Notes under the pieces: generated by a model
Seen by the model: the letters and a program-made list of their open reading frames with translations, nothing else
Database searches by the model: none
What the model was told of the DNA's origin: nothing
Part shown: in pieces, positions 40,217-48,816 of the stretch
Layout of the letters: each line of letters starts with the position of its first letter
How positions within the stretch are numbered: position 1 is the stretch's first letter
Translations under genes and position numbers: made by a program
NCBI GenBank assembly: GCA_016192065.1
Contig: JACPUX010000021.1
Location: forward strand, 78,667-142,666
DNA from: Betaproteobacteria bacterium
Lineage (GTDB): Bacteria; Pseudomonadota; Gammaproteobacteria; Burkholderiales; Casimicrobiaceae
Length of the DNA stretch: 64,000 nucleotides
Direction of reading: 5' to 3'

Positions 40217-41227
40217 GTGACCCCACCCGCCGCTGATTCACGCCTGGCCGCTTTGCGTTCCTGGCTGCCCGAGGTTTTGGGCGAGTCCGACTTCGCCCTC
40301 GCGCCGGCCTCGGCCGACGCCAGTTTTCGGCGCTATTTCCGGGTGAGCCATACCAACGGGACCGCCATCGTCATGGACGCCCCGCCCGAACACGAGGATT
40401 GCCGGCCGTTCATCAAAGTCGCCGGGCTCCTGCGCGCCGCCGGGGTAAACGCCCCGGAAATCCTGGCCCAGGATCTCGAACACGGCTACCTGCTGCTCAC
40501 TGATCTGGGCAACACTTCCTACCTGCAGGCCCTCGATGCCGAAACTGCCGACCGCCTGTTCGGCGACGCGATCGGCGCGCTGTTGCGCTGGCAGCAAGCC
40601 AGCAAGCCCGGCGTGTTGCCACCCTACGACGAAGCGCTCCTGCGCCGCGAACTTCAACTTTTTCCCGACTGGTACCTCGCCCGCCACCTCGGCCTGGTAT
40701 TAAGCGACGCGCAGCGCGCGGCGCTGGAGCACCTGTTCGCGCAGATCCTCGCCAACAATCTCGCCCAGCCCACGGTGTACGTGCATCGCGATTACATGCC
40801 CCGCAACCTCATGGTGTGCGAGCCCAATCCCGGCGTGATCGATTTTCAGGACGCGGTGTATGGCCCCATCAGCTACGATTTGGCTTCGCTCTTTCGCGAC
40901 GCCTTCATCTCCTGGGAGGAAGAGCGCGTGCTCGACTGGTGCGTGCGTTATTGGGAAGGAGCCCGCAAAGCCGGCCTGCCGGTGCGCGTCGATTTCGCCG
41001 ACTTCTACCGCGACTTCGAATGGATGGGCCTGCAGCGCCATCTCAAGGTGCTGGGCATCTTCGCGCGGCTCAACTACCGCGACGGCAAGGCGAACTACCT
41101 CGCCGACACGCCGCGCTTTCTGGCTTACGTGCGCCACGCCGCCACCCGCTACCGCGAGCTGACGGCGCTGGCGCACCTGCTCGACCAGTTCGAAGGCCGC
41201 GTCGCCGAGCGCGTTTATTCCTTTTGA
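40217..41227 (+). CDS. amgK: Anomeric N-acetylmuramate/N-acetylglucosamine kinase
   Basis: Phosphorylates MurNAc at the anomeric carbon in the recycling bypass to UDP-MurNAc. 336 residues of the aminoglycoside phosphotransferase fold: SADASFRRYFRV at the N-terminus, the catalytic loop VYVHRDYMPRNLMV and the metal motif GVIDFQDAVYGPISYDLASLFRD. The start is GTG at 40217. Its stop overlaps the TTG start of murU, the next enzyme of the pathway. Confidence 0.93.
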   Translation: MTPPAADSRLAALRSWLPEVLGESDFALAPASADASFRRYFRVSHTNGTAIVMDAPPEHEDCRPFIKVAGLLRAAGVNAPEILAQDLEHGYLLLTDLGNTSYLQALDAETADRLFGDAIGALLRWQQASKPGVLPPYDEALLRRELQLFPDWYLARHLGLVLSDAQRAALEHLFAQILANNLAQPTVYVHRDYMPRNLMVCEPNPGVIDFQDAVYGPISYDLASLFRDAFISWEEERVLDWCVRYWEGARKAGLPVRVDFADFYRDFEWMGLQRHLKVLGIFARLNYRDGKANYLADTPRFLAYVRHAATRYRELTALAHLLDQFEGRVAERVYSF

Positions 41228-41919
41228 AAGCTATGCTGCTGGCGGCCGGGCGCGGCGAGCGCATGCGGCCCCTCACCGATCACCGGCCCAAGCCCCTGCT
41301 TACCGTCGGCGGCCGCGCCCTGCTCGATTGGCACCTGGAGAAGCTCGCGCAGGCCGGCGTGGGCGAAGTGGTGATCAATGTTGCCCATGGCGCCGCGGCG
41401 ATCATGGAGCATTGCCGCGAGGGCGCGCATTTTGGCCTGGCGATCCGCTACGCGGTAGAGGCGCCGGCCCTGGAAACCGCTGGCGGCATCGCCTCTGCCC
41501 TGCCCTTGCTGGGCGACGGCGTGGTGCCGATTCTCAGCGCCGACCTTTACACCGACTACGATTACCGCGCGCTGGTCGAGCGTGCCCGGCGCATGACCGC
41601 GGAGCCGAGCCTGCCCAGGCTGCACCTAATCATGGTGAACAACCCGGATTTCCATGACCAAGGAGATTTTGGCCTCGGCGATGGGAAACTCTTCCTGAAC
41701 CAAGGCGAGCGCCTGACCTTCGCCAGCCTCGGGGTCTATGACCTGGCCCTCTTTCGAGGCTTGCCGCGCAACGCCAGGATGAAACTCACCCCCTTCTATC
41801 GCGAATGGATCGCCCGCGGTCTGGCCAGCGGCGAGCGCTACGATGGGACCTGGCACAACCTGGGCACGCCGGAACAACTGGCTGGCCTCAATGCCCAACT
41901 TGCCTCACCCAATTACTGA
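41224..41919 (+). CDS. murU: N-acetylmuramate-1-phosphate uridylyltransferase
   Basis: Makes UDP-MurNAc from MurNAc-1-phosphate. 231 residues. The nucleotidyltransferase signature MLLAAGRGERMRPLTDHRPKPLL stands at the N-terminus (LAAGRGERMRPLTD), and PILSADLYTDYDY carries the metal-binding Asp. I prefer the TTG at 41224, which gives MKAMLLAAG, the family N-terminus, and overlaps the amgK stop; ATG 41233 is the alternative. prlC begins 11 bases after its stop. Confidence 0.92.
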   Translation: MKAMLLAAGRGERMRPLTDHRPKPLLTVGGRALLDWHLEKLAQAGVGEVVINVAHGAAAIMEHCREGAHFGLAIRYAVEAPALETAGGIASALPLLGDGVVPILSADLYTDYDYRALVERARRMTAEPSLPRLHLIMVNNPDFHDQGDFGLGDGKLFLNQGERLTFASLGVYDLALFRGLPRNARMKLTPFYREWIARGLASGERYDGTWHNLGTPEQLAGLNAQLASPNY

Positions 41920-41930
41920 AGCCGATACCC

Positions 41931-43958
41931 ATGGATAACCCTTTGCTGGATTTTCGCGGCCTGCCGCGCTTTGCTGAATTCGCCGTGGCCCACGTCACCC
42001 CCGCCATCGAGTCCTTGTTGGCCGAAAACCGTGCCGTGGTGGCGCAGGTGGCCAGCGCGAGCACGCCCCCCACTTGGGACAACTTCGTGCAACCTCTGGA
42101 AGACGCAGGCGAAAAACTCTCCCGCGCCTGGGGGCAGGTGGCGCATCTCAACGCCGTGAAGAACTCGCCCGAACTGCGCGAGGTGTACAACGCGCTTTTG
42201 CCCAAGCTTACCGAGTTCTACACCGAGATGGCGCAGAACGAAGCGCTCTACCGCCGTTACAAGGAGCTGGCCGCTTCGGCCGAATTCGCACGCCTCGACG
42301 CCGCGCAGCAGCGCATCGTCGGCAACGAACTGCGTGACTTCCGGCTCGGCGGCGCTGAACTCGCGGCCCCCGCCAAGGAACGCTTCAAGGCCGTGCAGGA
42401 AGAACTGGCAAACCTCGCCGCGCGCTTCGAACAGAACGTGCTCGACGCCACCGACGCCTACGGTTTGGTGATCGACGACGCCTCGCGGTTGGCTGGTCTG
42501 CCGCAGGACCAGATTGAAGCCGCCCGGGCCGAAGCCGAACGCGCCGGAGTCGGCGGCTGGCGGTTCACCTTGCACGCGCCTTCGTATCTGCCGGCCTTGC
42601 AATACGCCGATGATCGCGAGCTGCGCGCCACCCTCTATCGCGCATATGTCACGCGCGCCTCTGAATTCGGCCCCGCCGAACACGACAACACCGCGCTATT
42701 GCGCCGCATTCTCGAACTGCGTCAGGAAGAAGCGCGCGTCCTGGGCTATGGCAACTACGCCGAAGTTTCGCTGGTGCCCAAGATGGCGCAAACCCCGGCC
42801 GAGGTACTCGAGTTCCTGCGCGAATTGGCGCGCAAGGCCCGCCCCTATGCCCAGCGCGACCTGGCGGAACTCCAGCAATTCGGGCGCGGCCTGGGCTTTG
42901 CCGAAGTCGCCGCCTGGGATGTCGCCTATCTGAGCGAAAAGCTGCGCAAAGCGCGCTACGACTTCTCCGACCAGGAGGTAAAAGAGTACTTCCCCGAAGA
43001 TCGCGTCATCGCCGGCATGTTCCGCGTGGTCGAAACCATTTTCGGCATTCACATTCGCGAAACCGCGGCGCCGGTTTGGCACGACACCGTGCGCTTTTTC
43101 GAAATCGAAGAGGCCGGCCGGCCGGTGGGGCAGTTCTATCTCGACCTCTACGCCCGGCCCCATAAGCGCGGCGGCGCCTGGATGGACGACGCCATCAACC
43201 GCCGCAGCACCGGCCAGGGCACGCAGCGGCCCGTCACCTATCTCACCTGCAACTTCTCCGCGCCGGTGGGCGGGCGCCCGGCGCTGTTCACCCACGACGA
43301 AGTGCTCACCTTGTTTCACGAGTTCGGCCACGGCCTGCATCAGCTCCTCACCGAAATCGACCACTTGGGCGCTTCCGGGCTCGCCAATGTGGAGTGGGAC
43401 GCGGTCGAACTGCCCAGCCAGTTCATGGAGAACTTCTGCTGGGAGTGGGACGTGCTCAAGCACATGACCGCCCGCGTCGACATTGGCACGCCGCTGCCGC
43501 GCGCGCTTTTCGACAAGATGCTCGCCGCGCGCAATTTCCAGAGCGGTTTGCAGATGCTGCGCCAGCTCGAATTCTCGCTCTTCGATTTCCTGGTTCACGG
43601 CGACTACGATCCCGCCGGAGATCTCACTCCGCTGGGCATGCTGGAGCGCGTGCGCCAAGAGGTGGCGGTGCTCATGCCGCCCGAGTTCAACCGCTTCCCC
43701 AACACCTTCACCCATATTTTCGCCAGCGGGTACGCTGCCGGCTACTACAGCTACAAGTGGGCCGAAGTGCTCTCGGCTGACGCCTACAGCCTGTTCGAAG
43801 AGCTGGGCGCGCTCTCGCCCGAGGCCGGCCGGCGCTTTCGCGGCGAGGTGCTGGCCCGGGGGGGCAGCCGCCCGGCGCTCAGCTCCTTTGTCGCTTTTCG
43901 CGGACGCCCCCCCCGCATCGACGCCTTGTTACGGCATAATGGTATGACCTCGGCATGA
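41931..43958 (+). CDS. prlC: Oligopeptidase A (M3 zinc metallopeptidase)
   Basis: Cytoplasmic peptidase that degrades short peptides, including cleaved signal peptides. 675 residues, close to E. coli OpdA (680). The zinc motif HEFGHGLHQLL begins near residue 463, followed by VEWDAVELPSQFMENFCWE, and the C-terminal FASGYAAGYYSYKWAEVLSADAY is typical. The ATG at 41931 gives MDNPLLDFRGLPRF, the family start. Confidence 0.95.
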   Translation: MDNPLLDFRGLPRFAEFAVAHVTPAIESLLAENRAVVAQVASASTPPTWDNFVQPLEDAGEKLSRAWGQVAHLNAVKNSPELREVYNALLPKLTEFYTEMAQNEALYRRYKELAASAEFARLDAAQQRIVGNELRDFRLGGAELAAPAKERFKAVQEELANLAARFEQNVLDATDAYGLVIDDASRLAGLPQDQIEAARAEAERAGVGGWRFTLHAPSYLPALQYADDRELRATLYRAYVTRASEFGPAEHDNTALLRRILELRQEEARVLGYGNYAEVSLVPKMAQTPAEVLEFLRELARKARPYAQRDLAELQQFGRGLGFAEVAAWDVAYLSEKLRKARYDFSDQEVKEYFPEDRVIAGMFRVVETIFGIHIRETAAPVWHDTVRFFEIEEAGRPVGQFYLDLYARPHKRGGAWMDDAINRRSTGQGTQRPVTYLTCNFSAPVGGRPALFTHDEVLTLFHEFGHGLHQLLTEIDHLGASGLANVEWDAVELPSQFMENFCWEWDVLKHMTARVDIGTPLPRALFDKMLAARNFQSGLQMLRQLEFSLFDFLVHGDYDPAGDLTPLGMLERVRQEVAVLMPPEFNRFPNTFTHIFASGYAAGYYSYKWAEVLSADAYSLFEELGALSPEAGRRFRGEVLARGGSRPALSSFVAFRGRPPRIDALLRHNGMTSA

Positions 43959-44003
43959 TGCCGGCGGTGTGGCAAACCCCGTAAAGCAAGAGAAGGAGCC
44001 TCT

Positions 44004-44600
44004 ATGTCCGCCCCCCATCCGCGTGCCCGCAGCCTCGCCCTGGGCCTGCTGCTGATCGCCGCGCCCGTGCTGGCGCAGCAAATGTATCGCTGGACCGACG
44101 CCGAAGGCCGGGTGCATTACTCCGACCAGCCTCCCCCCAAGGACGCCAAGAACATCCAGAGCAAAAACCTCAGCGCCAACGTCGTCGAAACCGATGCCCT
44201 GCCCTACGCCACCCAGGTGGCGCGCCGCCGCAACCCGGTCACGCTGTATGCGTTCGAGTGCGGCGATGTCTGCAGCCAAGCCAAGAATCTGTTGCGCGGG
44301 CGGGGCGTGCCCTTCAGCGAAATCGATCCGCGGCAGCCGGCCAACGCTGAAAAGCTCAAGACCCTCACCGGCGGCACTGACGTGCCGGTGCTGCAAGTCG
44401 GCGAAACCGTGGTGAATGGATTTGAAACCGGGCGCTGGCAAACCGCGCTCGACAATGCCGGTTACCCCGCCAGCGCTTCCAGCCGGCAGGTCGGCGCGGC
44501 GAGCAAGGCGAGCGGCCCGGCCGCCGCCCCCGCGGCGCCCACCCAGGAGGCCGCCGAAGCGGGCGGCACACCGCAGAAAGTGCCCGCTGTCGCTTATTGA
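44004..44600 (+). CDS. Exported DUF4124-glutaredoxin-like fusion
   Basis: 198 residues. Signal peptide cleaved near LAQ (residue 25), then a DUF4124 domain [19 protein letters not shown], then a glutaredoxin-like fold from about residue 78: [33 protein letters not shown] with two cysteines spaced CGDVC rather than CPYC, and [20 protein letters not shown] with the cis-proline. The C-terminal 40 residues are Ala/Pro-rich. A periplasmic thiol-redox role is plausible but unproven. Confidence 0.85.
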   Translation: MSAPHPRARSLALGLLLIAAPVLAQQMYRWTDAEGRVHYSDQPPPKDAKNIQSKNLSANVVETDALPYATQVARRRNPVTLYAFECGDVCSQAKNLLRGRGVPFSEIDPRQPANAEKLKTLTGGTDVPVLQVGETVVNGFETGRWQTALDNAGYPASASSRQVGAASKASGPAAAPAAPTQEAAEAGGTPQKVPAVAY

Positions 44601-44617
44601 AGCCGCGCGGCCGGGCG

Positions 44618-45382
44618 ATGAAACTAGCCACCTGGAACGTCAACTCGCTCAAGATTCGCCTGCCGCAGTTACTCGAGTGGCTGCCCGTCGAGCAACCCGA
44701 CGTGGTGTGCCTGCAAGAGACCAAGACCGAGAACGCCGGTTTTCCCGAGGTCGAACTGCAAGCCGCCGGCTATGCCGCCCTCTACTCCGGCCAGAAAACC
44801 TATAACGGCGTAGCCATACTCAGCCGACAAGCCGGTGCCCAGCCGCAAGCTGGCATTCCGGGCTTCGCCGACGAACAAAAGCGCGTACTCGCCGCCACCG
44901 TGGGCGAAGTCCGCGTCGTCTGCATCTACGCCCCCAACGGCCAGGCGGTGGATTCCGACAAATACCGCTACAAGCTCGCCTGGTATGAAGCGCTGACCGC
45001 CTGGTTGAAGGAAGAACTGGTGTGCTGGCCCAAGCTTGCCGTGCTGGGTGACTTCAACATCGCCCCGGAAGACCGCGACGTCTGCGACCCGGTCGCCTGG
45101 GCGGGCCAAGTGCTAGTGAGCGAGCCCGAGCGCGCCGCGTTCAAACAACTGCAAGCCCTGGGCCTCGCCGACGGCTTCCGCCTCTTCGAACAGGCGCCCA
45201 AGCTCTATAGCTGGTGGGACTACCGCCAGCTCGCTTTCCAGAAAAACCAGGGCCTGCGCATCGACCACATTCTCCTCAGCCCGGCCCTGGCCAGCCGCGC
45301 CAAGGCCTGCCGCATCGACAAAATCGCCAGAAAGCGCGAACGCCCCTCGGATCATGCGCCGGTGGTGGTGGAGGTTACTTGA
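44618..45382 (+). CDS. Exodeoxyribonuclease III family protein, second copy
   Basis: 254 residues of the exonuclease III/AP endonuclease family: [58 protein letters not shown] and the C-terminal RIDHILLSP and [12 protein letters not shown]. The N-terminus is closer to the XthA-like betaproteobacterial second copy than to the gene at 30118. The start at 44618 gives [10 protein letters not shown]; an upstream in-frame GTG/ATG is less likely. Confidence 0.93.
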   Translation: MKLATWNVNSLKIRLPQLLEWLPVEQPDVVCLQETKTENAGFPEVELQAAGYAALYSGQKTYNGVAILSRQAGAQPQAGIPGFADEQKRVLAATVGEVRVVCIYAPNGQAVDSDKYRYKLAWYEALTAWLKEELVCWPKLAVLGDFNIAPEDRDVCDPVAWAGQVLVSEPERAAFKQLQALGLADGFRLFEQAPKLYSWWDYRQLAFQKNQGLRIDHILLSPALASRAKACRIDKIARKRERPSDHAPVVVEVT

Positions 45383-45565
45383 ACCTTGGACCTGCGCTGC
45401 CGCTTGCGGGAATAGGGAGGGTCTGAAGGAAGGCGCGTCAGGCAAACGGCAAAAATACACATGCTTGTCACGTGCACCGGACACCTCCACATGTTGTTAC
45501 AATAACAGTCGCGAGCGCGAAATAGCCGCGCCGCGCGTGAGCAACTTTCAAATAGGGGAATCTAG

Positions 45566-46546
45566 ATGAAGCGGGTTCGATTTGTTTTGCTGGTGGCGGG
45601 GCTGCTGGCGGCTGCGCTTGGGCATGCCCAGGCGCAGCGTGTGTTTGTGTCCGCAAAGAACGGGAATGACGCCAATACGACGGCCAGCTGCGCTTTGGCG
45701 ACACCCTGCCGCATGTTCAGTGCGGCGCTGCAGGTCGTGCATGAGGGGGGCGAGATTGTCGTCCTCGATAGCGGTGCTTATGGAGCCGTTCTAATCGACA
45801 AGCCCGTATCCATCATTGCCCCCGATGGCGTGTATGGCGGCATTACCGCATTTAGTGGGGATGGGATCACGGTCACGGCAGGTTCGGGAGGAGTGGTGTT
45901 GCGCGGGCTGAGCATCAACGGCATAGGTGGCGTAAACGGCATTGCGGTCACCGGAACCGCTGATGTCAACATTGACCGTTGTTCCCTGGGCGGATTCAGC
46001 GGCAGCGGGATTCGCGTGAGCAATGCCGCGCGGGTGCGTATTCTCAACACGCGCATAGAGCGCAGCGGCCACGGTGTCTACGCGAGCGATGGCGCTAGCG
46101 CGGTTCTTTCCAACAGTAGCGTGGTCGGCGGTTTCTGGGGCGTCTATTTGGAAGGAAGCATGTCCGCGGACTCAGCGCTAGTCGTCGAGGGAAGTCTTAT
46201 TACCGGGAGTGACTACGCCGTTCAGGTTTTGGGTGCTTATGGTAAAGCGACCCGCCTGGCGGTGAAGGACAGTACTGTTTCTGAGAACCGATTTCACGGC
46301 ATCGACGCGATGGGCGACTTTGGGCCTGTGGAGGCGACCGTGAGCAACAATCTGGTATCCGGGAGTTTCACGGGGGTTCGCACCCAGGGCGGCGGGGCGG
46401 CCTTGGTCGCAAGTGGGAACACCATCACGCAGAACACCTATGGGATGATGCATTCCGGCGGAACGCTCACATCCATGGGAGACAACACGGTTCGCGGCAA
46501 CGTCAATGACACCTCGGGAACAATCACCTCCGCAAGCAGGATCTGA
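45566..46546 (+). CDS. Secreted right-handed beta-helix protein
   Basis: 326 residues. Signal peptide (MKRVRFVLLVAGLLAAALG, cleavage near AQA), then FVSAKNGNDANTTASCALATPCRMFSAAL, the usual opening of pectate-lyase-like beta-helix proteins (GND...C....PC). The rest is a series of about 20-residue Asn/Gly/Val-rich turns, with NxIxxG-like rungs, ending without a membrane anchor. No catalytic residues can be picked out. It opens the accessory region and base composition is lower in GC than its housekeeping neighbours. Confidence 0.8.
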   Translation: MKRVRFVLLVAGLLAAALGHAQAQRVFVSAKNGNDANTTASCALATPCRMFSAALQVVHEGGEIVVLDSGAYGAVLIDKPVSIIAPDGVYGGITAFSGDGITVTAGSGGVVLRGLSINGIGGVNGIAVTGTADVNIDRCSLGGFSGSGIRVSNAARVRILNTRIERSGHGVYASDGASAVLSNSSVVGGFWGVYLEGSMSADSALVVEGSLITGSDYAVQVLGAYGKATRLAVKDSTVSENRFHGIDAMGDFGPVEATVSNNLVSGSFTGVRTQGGGAALVASGNTITQNTYGMMHSGGTLTSMGDNTVRGNVNDTSGTITSASRI

Positions 46547-46663
46547 TACTCCGAGACTCGTGAGAGATCGCGGCGCCGCGACCAGAGCAGCCCCTGAATG
46601 CCAGGCGGTGCCGTTAGATGTTAAAGGAACAAAGGAAAGCAGGAACGAGAAAGAAGGAAAGGC

Positions 46664-46696
46664 AGGAAAGGGGCCACAGGAAAGGGGCCAGGCTCG
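46664..46696 (+). repeat. Left end of the RAYT unit with tandem 14-bp motif
   Basis: aggaaaggggcca occurs at 46664 and again at 46678 (14-bp spacing). The second runs into aaaggggccaggctcg (46681-46696), whose complement cgagcctg-ccccctttc stands past the RAYT gene at 47491-47506 with one extra base. These are the likely outer ends of the mobile unit. Confidence 0.65.
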
Positions 46697-46722
46697 AATA
46701 TTTCTGTTAAGATGGGTCAACC

Positions 46723-47457
46723 ATGCCCCGCCGCCCGCGTATCCACCTCAACAATGTCCCCCTGCACATCGTTCAGCGGGGCCACAATCGCGAGCCGTGC
46801 TTCTTTGGCGAAGAGGACTATCAAACCTACCTGCACTGGCTGGGCGAAGCACTCAAAAGGGAAGGCGGCGTGCTTCATGCCTATGCTCTCATGACCAATC
46901 ACGTGCACTTGCTGCTGACCCCGGCCAAGGCCGAGGCCGTGCCCCGCATCATCATCGCCTTGGACCGGCGTTACGTGCAATACGTCAACACCAGCTACCG
47001 GCGCACCGGCACGCTGTGGGACAGCCGCTACAAGTCCTCGCTCATTCAGGCCGAAACCTATCTCCTGACCTGTCAGCGCTACATCGAGCTCAATCCGCTG
47101 CGGGCGGGGCTGGTGGACGAGCCGGCGCATTACCGCTGGACGAGCTACCGGCACAACGCGCTCGGGCAGCCCAACGCCCACCTCACCCCGCATGCGGTCT
47201 ATCTGGCCTTGGGTCGCAGCGAAAAGGAAAGACAAACGGCCTACCGTGGACTATTCCGGGCGCAATTGGACCAAGAGGCCATCGACGACATACGTCTGGC
47301 CTTGAACCAGAACCAGCCGCTGGGGAACAACCGCTTTTATGCCAAGATCGAGGCTATGGTGGGCGAGCGGCGTGAAGCGAGACCCCGTGGCAGACCGCGG
47401 CAAGCAAAAGTCAGTGCCGACGGCGCGGCGGCGGGGCAAGGCGAATTGGCGGTGTGA
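46723..47457 (+). CDS. REP-associated tyrosine transposase (RAYT, Y1 family)
   Basis: 244 residues of the Y1/HUH transposase-like family: the N-terminal RIHLNNVPLHIVQRGHNREPCFF, the HUH motif ALMTNHVHLLLTP and the tyrosine region CQRYIELNPLRAGLV are diagnostic. The C-terminal tail is basic and Ala/Gly-rich. Related proteins act on REP/BIME palindromes as single-stranded hairpins. The gene is bracketed by inverted ends (46681 and 47506), and its last ~30 bases plus the right end are duplicated at 48091-48175. Confidence 0.9.
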   Translation: MPRRPRIHLNNVPLHIVQRGHNREPCFFGEEDYQTYLHWLGEALKREGGVLHAYALMTNHVHLLLTPAKAEAVPRIIIALDRRYVQYVNTSYRRTGTLWDSRYKSSLIQAETYLLTCQRYIELNPLRAGLVDEPAHYRWTSYRHNALGQPNAHLTPHAVYLALGRSEKERQTAYRGLFRAQLDQEAIDDIRLALNQNQPLGNNRFYAKIEAMVGERREARPRGRPRQAKVSADGAAAGQGELAV

Positions 47458-47510
47458 TGAGGCAAGGAAAAGGCGAACTGCGCGGAAACGCGAGCCTGCC
47501 CCCTTTCGCC
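47425..47510 (+). repeat. Right end of the RAYT unit, copy 1
   Basis: From the last codons of the transposase gene (gcggcggcggggcaaggcga) to cgagcctgccccctttcgcc. A second copy lies at 48091-48175 in the same orientation, with about ten differences and no large gap. The end contains the arm complementary to 46681-46696. Confidence 0.75.
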
Positions 47511-47680
47511 TTTTTATGCGCCGGTGGTCCTGGAGCTGGCGTGAATGGCCCCGGATTTGGGCGCGCCGAAGGCGCCCGCCAGAAACCACCGCCAGCAACA
47601 CCTCACGGACCCCATTCACCTTGTTGCTAGCGGGTGCCGAGGTCTTCATTAGGAACGAAACGCGCTCAACAAAGGACTCC

Positions 47681-48073
47681 ATGACAACTTCTCCCCTTGC
47701 CGCCTGGCACCAGATCGTAAAAGCGCGCAACGCCGCCGGCCTCGACGCATTGTTAGCCGAAGACGTGGTCTTCCACTCGCCCGTGGTGCATACCCCCCAA
47801 GTGGGCAAGGCGCTGACGCGAGCCTACCTTCGTGCCGCCCTTCAAGTGTTCGGCAATGACTCCTTTCGTTACCTGCGCGAATTCAATGCGCCGCAAGAAG
47901 CGGTGCTGGAGTTTCTGGTCGAAATCGAGGGCATCCAAGTCAATGGCGTCGACATGTTGCGCTGGAATAGCGAAGGTCAAATCGTCGAATTCAAGGTAAT
48001 GGTGCGCCCGCTCAAAGCGATTCAATTAATCCACCAACAAATGGCGGCGATGTTGCAGGCGCGGAGGTGCTGA
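47681..48073 (+). CDS. SnoaL/NTF2-like fold protein
   Basis: 130 residues with the NTF2-like pattern: an N-terminal helix (LAAWHQIVKARNAAGLDALLAEDVVFHSPVVH) and the strand VDMLRWNSEGQIVEFKVMVRP near the C-terminus. Such proteins include polyketide cyclases and many of unknown role; no catalytic residue can be assigned. The ATG has aaaggac upstream. It sits between two direct copies of the RAYT right end and may be cargo. Confidence 0.8.
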   Translation: MTTSPLAAWHQIVKARNAAGLDALLAEDVVFHSPVVHTPQVGKALTRAYLRAALQVFGNDSFRYLREFNAPQEAVLEFLVEIEGIQVNGVDMLRWNSEGQIVEFKVMVRPLKAIQLIHQQMAAMLQARRC

Positions 48074-48090
48074 GCAGACTTCTAAGCTTA

Positions 48091-48175
48091 GCGGCGGCGG
48101 GGCAGGGCGAATTGGCGGTATGATGGGGCAAGGAAAGGTGAACTGCACGGAAATGCGAACCTGGCCCCTTTCGCC
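48091..48175 (+). repeat. Right end of the RAYT unit, copy 2
   Basis: Direct copy of 47425-47510. It still encodes the last residues of the transposase (AAAGQGELAV then stop) with no transposase in front, so it is a remnant. It ends within 15 bases of the point where the first orphan tail begins. Confidence 0.75.
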
Positions 48176-48566
48176 GCCTTTCGCCGCTGAAACTGGGGCG
48201 GGGGCGTATTTGATTGAGGGTGGGGCGAGGGGGGCATTTCTTGCGATGGCAGGAATCATAGTGCTCGCATTCGTTGGGTTTGGGATGATGGGGCTCGTTT
48301 CGCTATTCGCCATACTGTTTCTCGTAAACCTGCTGATCGCTGAGTTCATCCTCCTGGAGGTTCAGAGCATGGAACAGGGAGTGGCGAGGGCGTTCTTCGC
48401 TAACCTGGCCTGGGCGGTAATTGCTGAGTCTGTGGGCGCCGCCGTGATCGCGCTTGTTGGTGCGGAGTTGCTTATCGCAATCGCTATCGGAATGGTTGTC
48501 TTCTCCCTTGGAAATGCACTCATCTCTCGCGCGCCGCTTGTCGAGATGCGGACCGCCTATGCGTAA
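48120..48566 (+). pseudogene. Orphan hydrophobic tail (tail a) after the TGAGAY junction
   Basis: The frame enters from the RAYT end remnant and becomes meaningful at ETGAGAYLIEGGARG (from about 48188). This motif is shared, at DNA level too, with the large gene at 48774. After it comes an unrelated ~110-residue domain with about four hydrophobic helices (AMAGIIVLAFVGFGMMGLVSL and others). The core that should precede the junction is missing, and the ATG at 48120 belongs to the remnant. Its stop overlaps the ATG of a small membrane-protein gene. I interpret it as a displaced C-terminal cassette. Confidence 0.65.
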
Positions 48567-48816
48567 ACAGGGGAATTCGAGGAGGGAGAATGGGTCGCGA
48601 CCAGTGATCGGGTCACTTCGAAGTTGGCTCTTCGCATTCCTGGCGGTCATCGGTCTGGGGTTCATATTGAATTGGCTCAGGTGGGTGTGGTTAGATGAGC
48701 CCGGCGGCGCTATGGTAAGTGCTGGCATTGCGCTCCTTTCGTTCTCCCCCCTCGTCGTGCGAGCGCTGGTGCTATGGAGACGCAATCACGCGCGCAGAAT
48801 CTGCGAAAGAGATTAG
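48559..48816 (+). CDS. Small membrane protein, partner of tail a
   Basis: 85 residues starting MRKQGNSRREN, with two hydrophobic helices (LFAFLAVIGLGFILNWL and a second from about residue 50, VSAGIALLSFSPLVVRAL) and a basic end. Its ATG overlaps the stop codon of tail a (tATGCGTAA), which implies coupling. No family recognised. By analogy with tail/partner pairs it could protect against or assist the tail; this is inference. Confidence 0.55.
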   Translation: MRKQGNSRRENGSRPVIGSLRSWLFAFLAVIGLGFILNWLRWVWLDEPGGAMVSAGIALLSFSPLVVRALVLWRRNHARRICERD

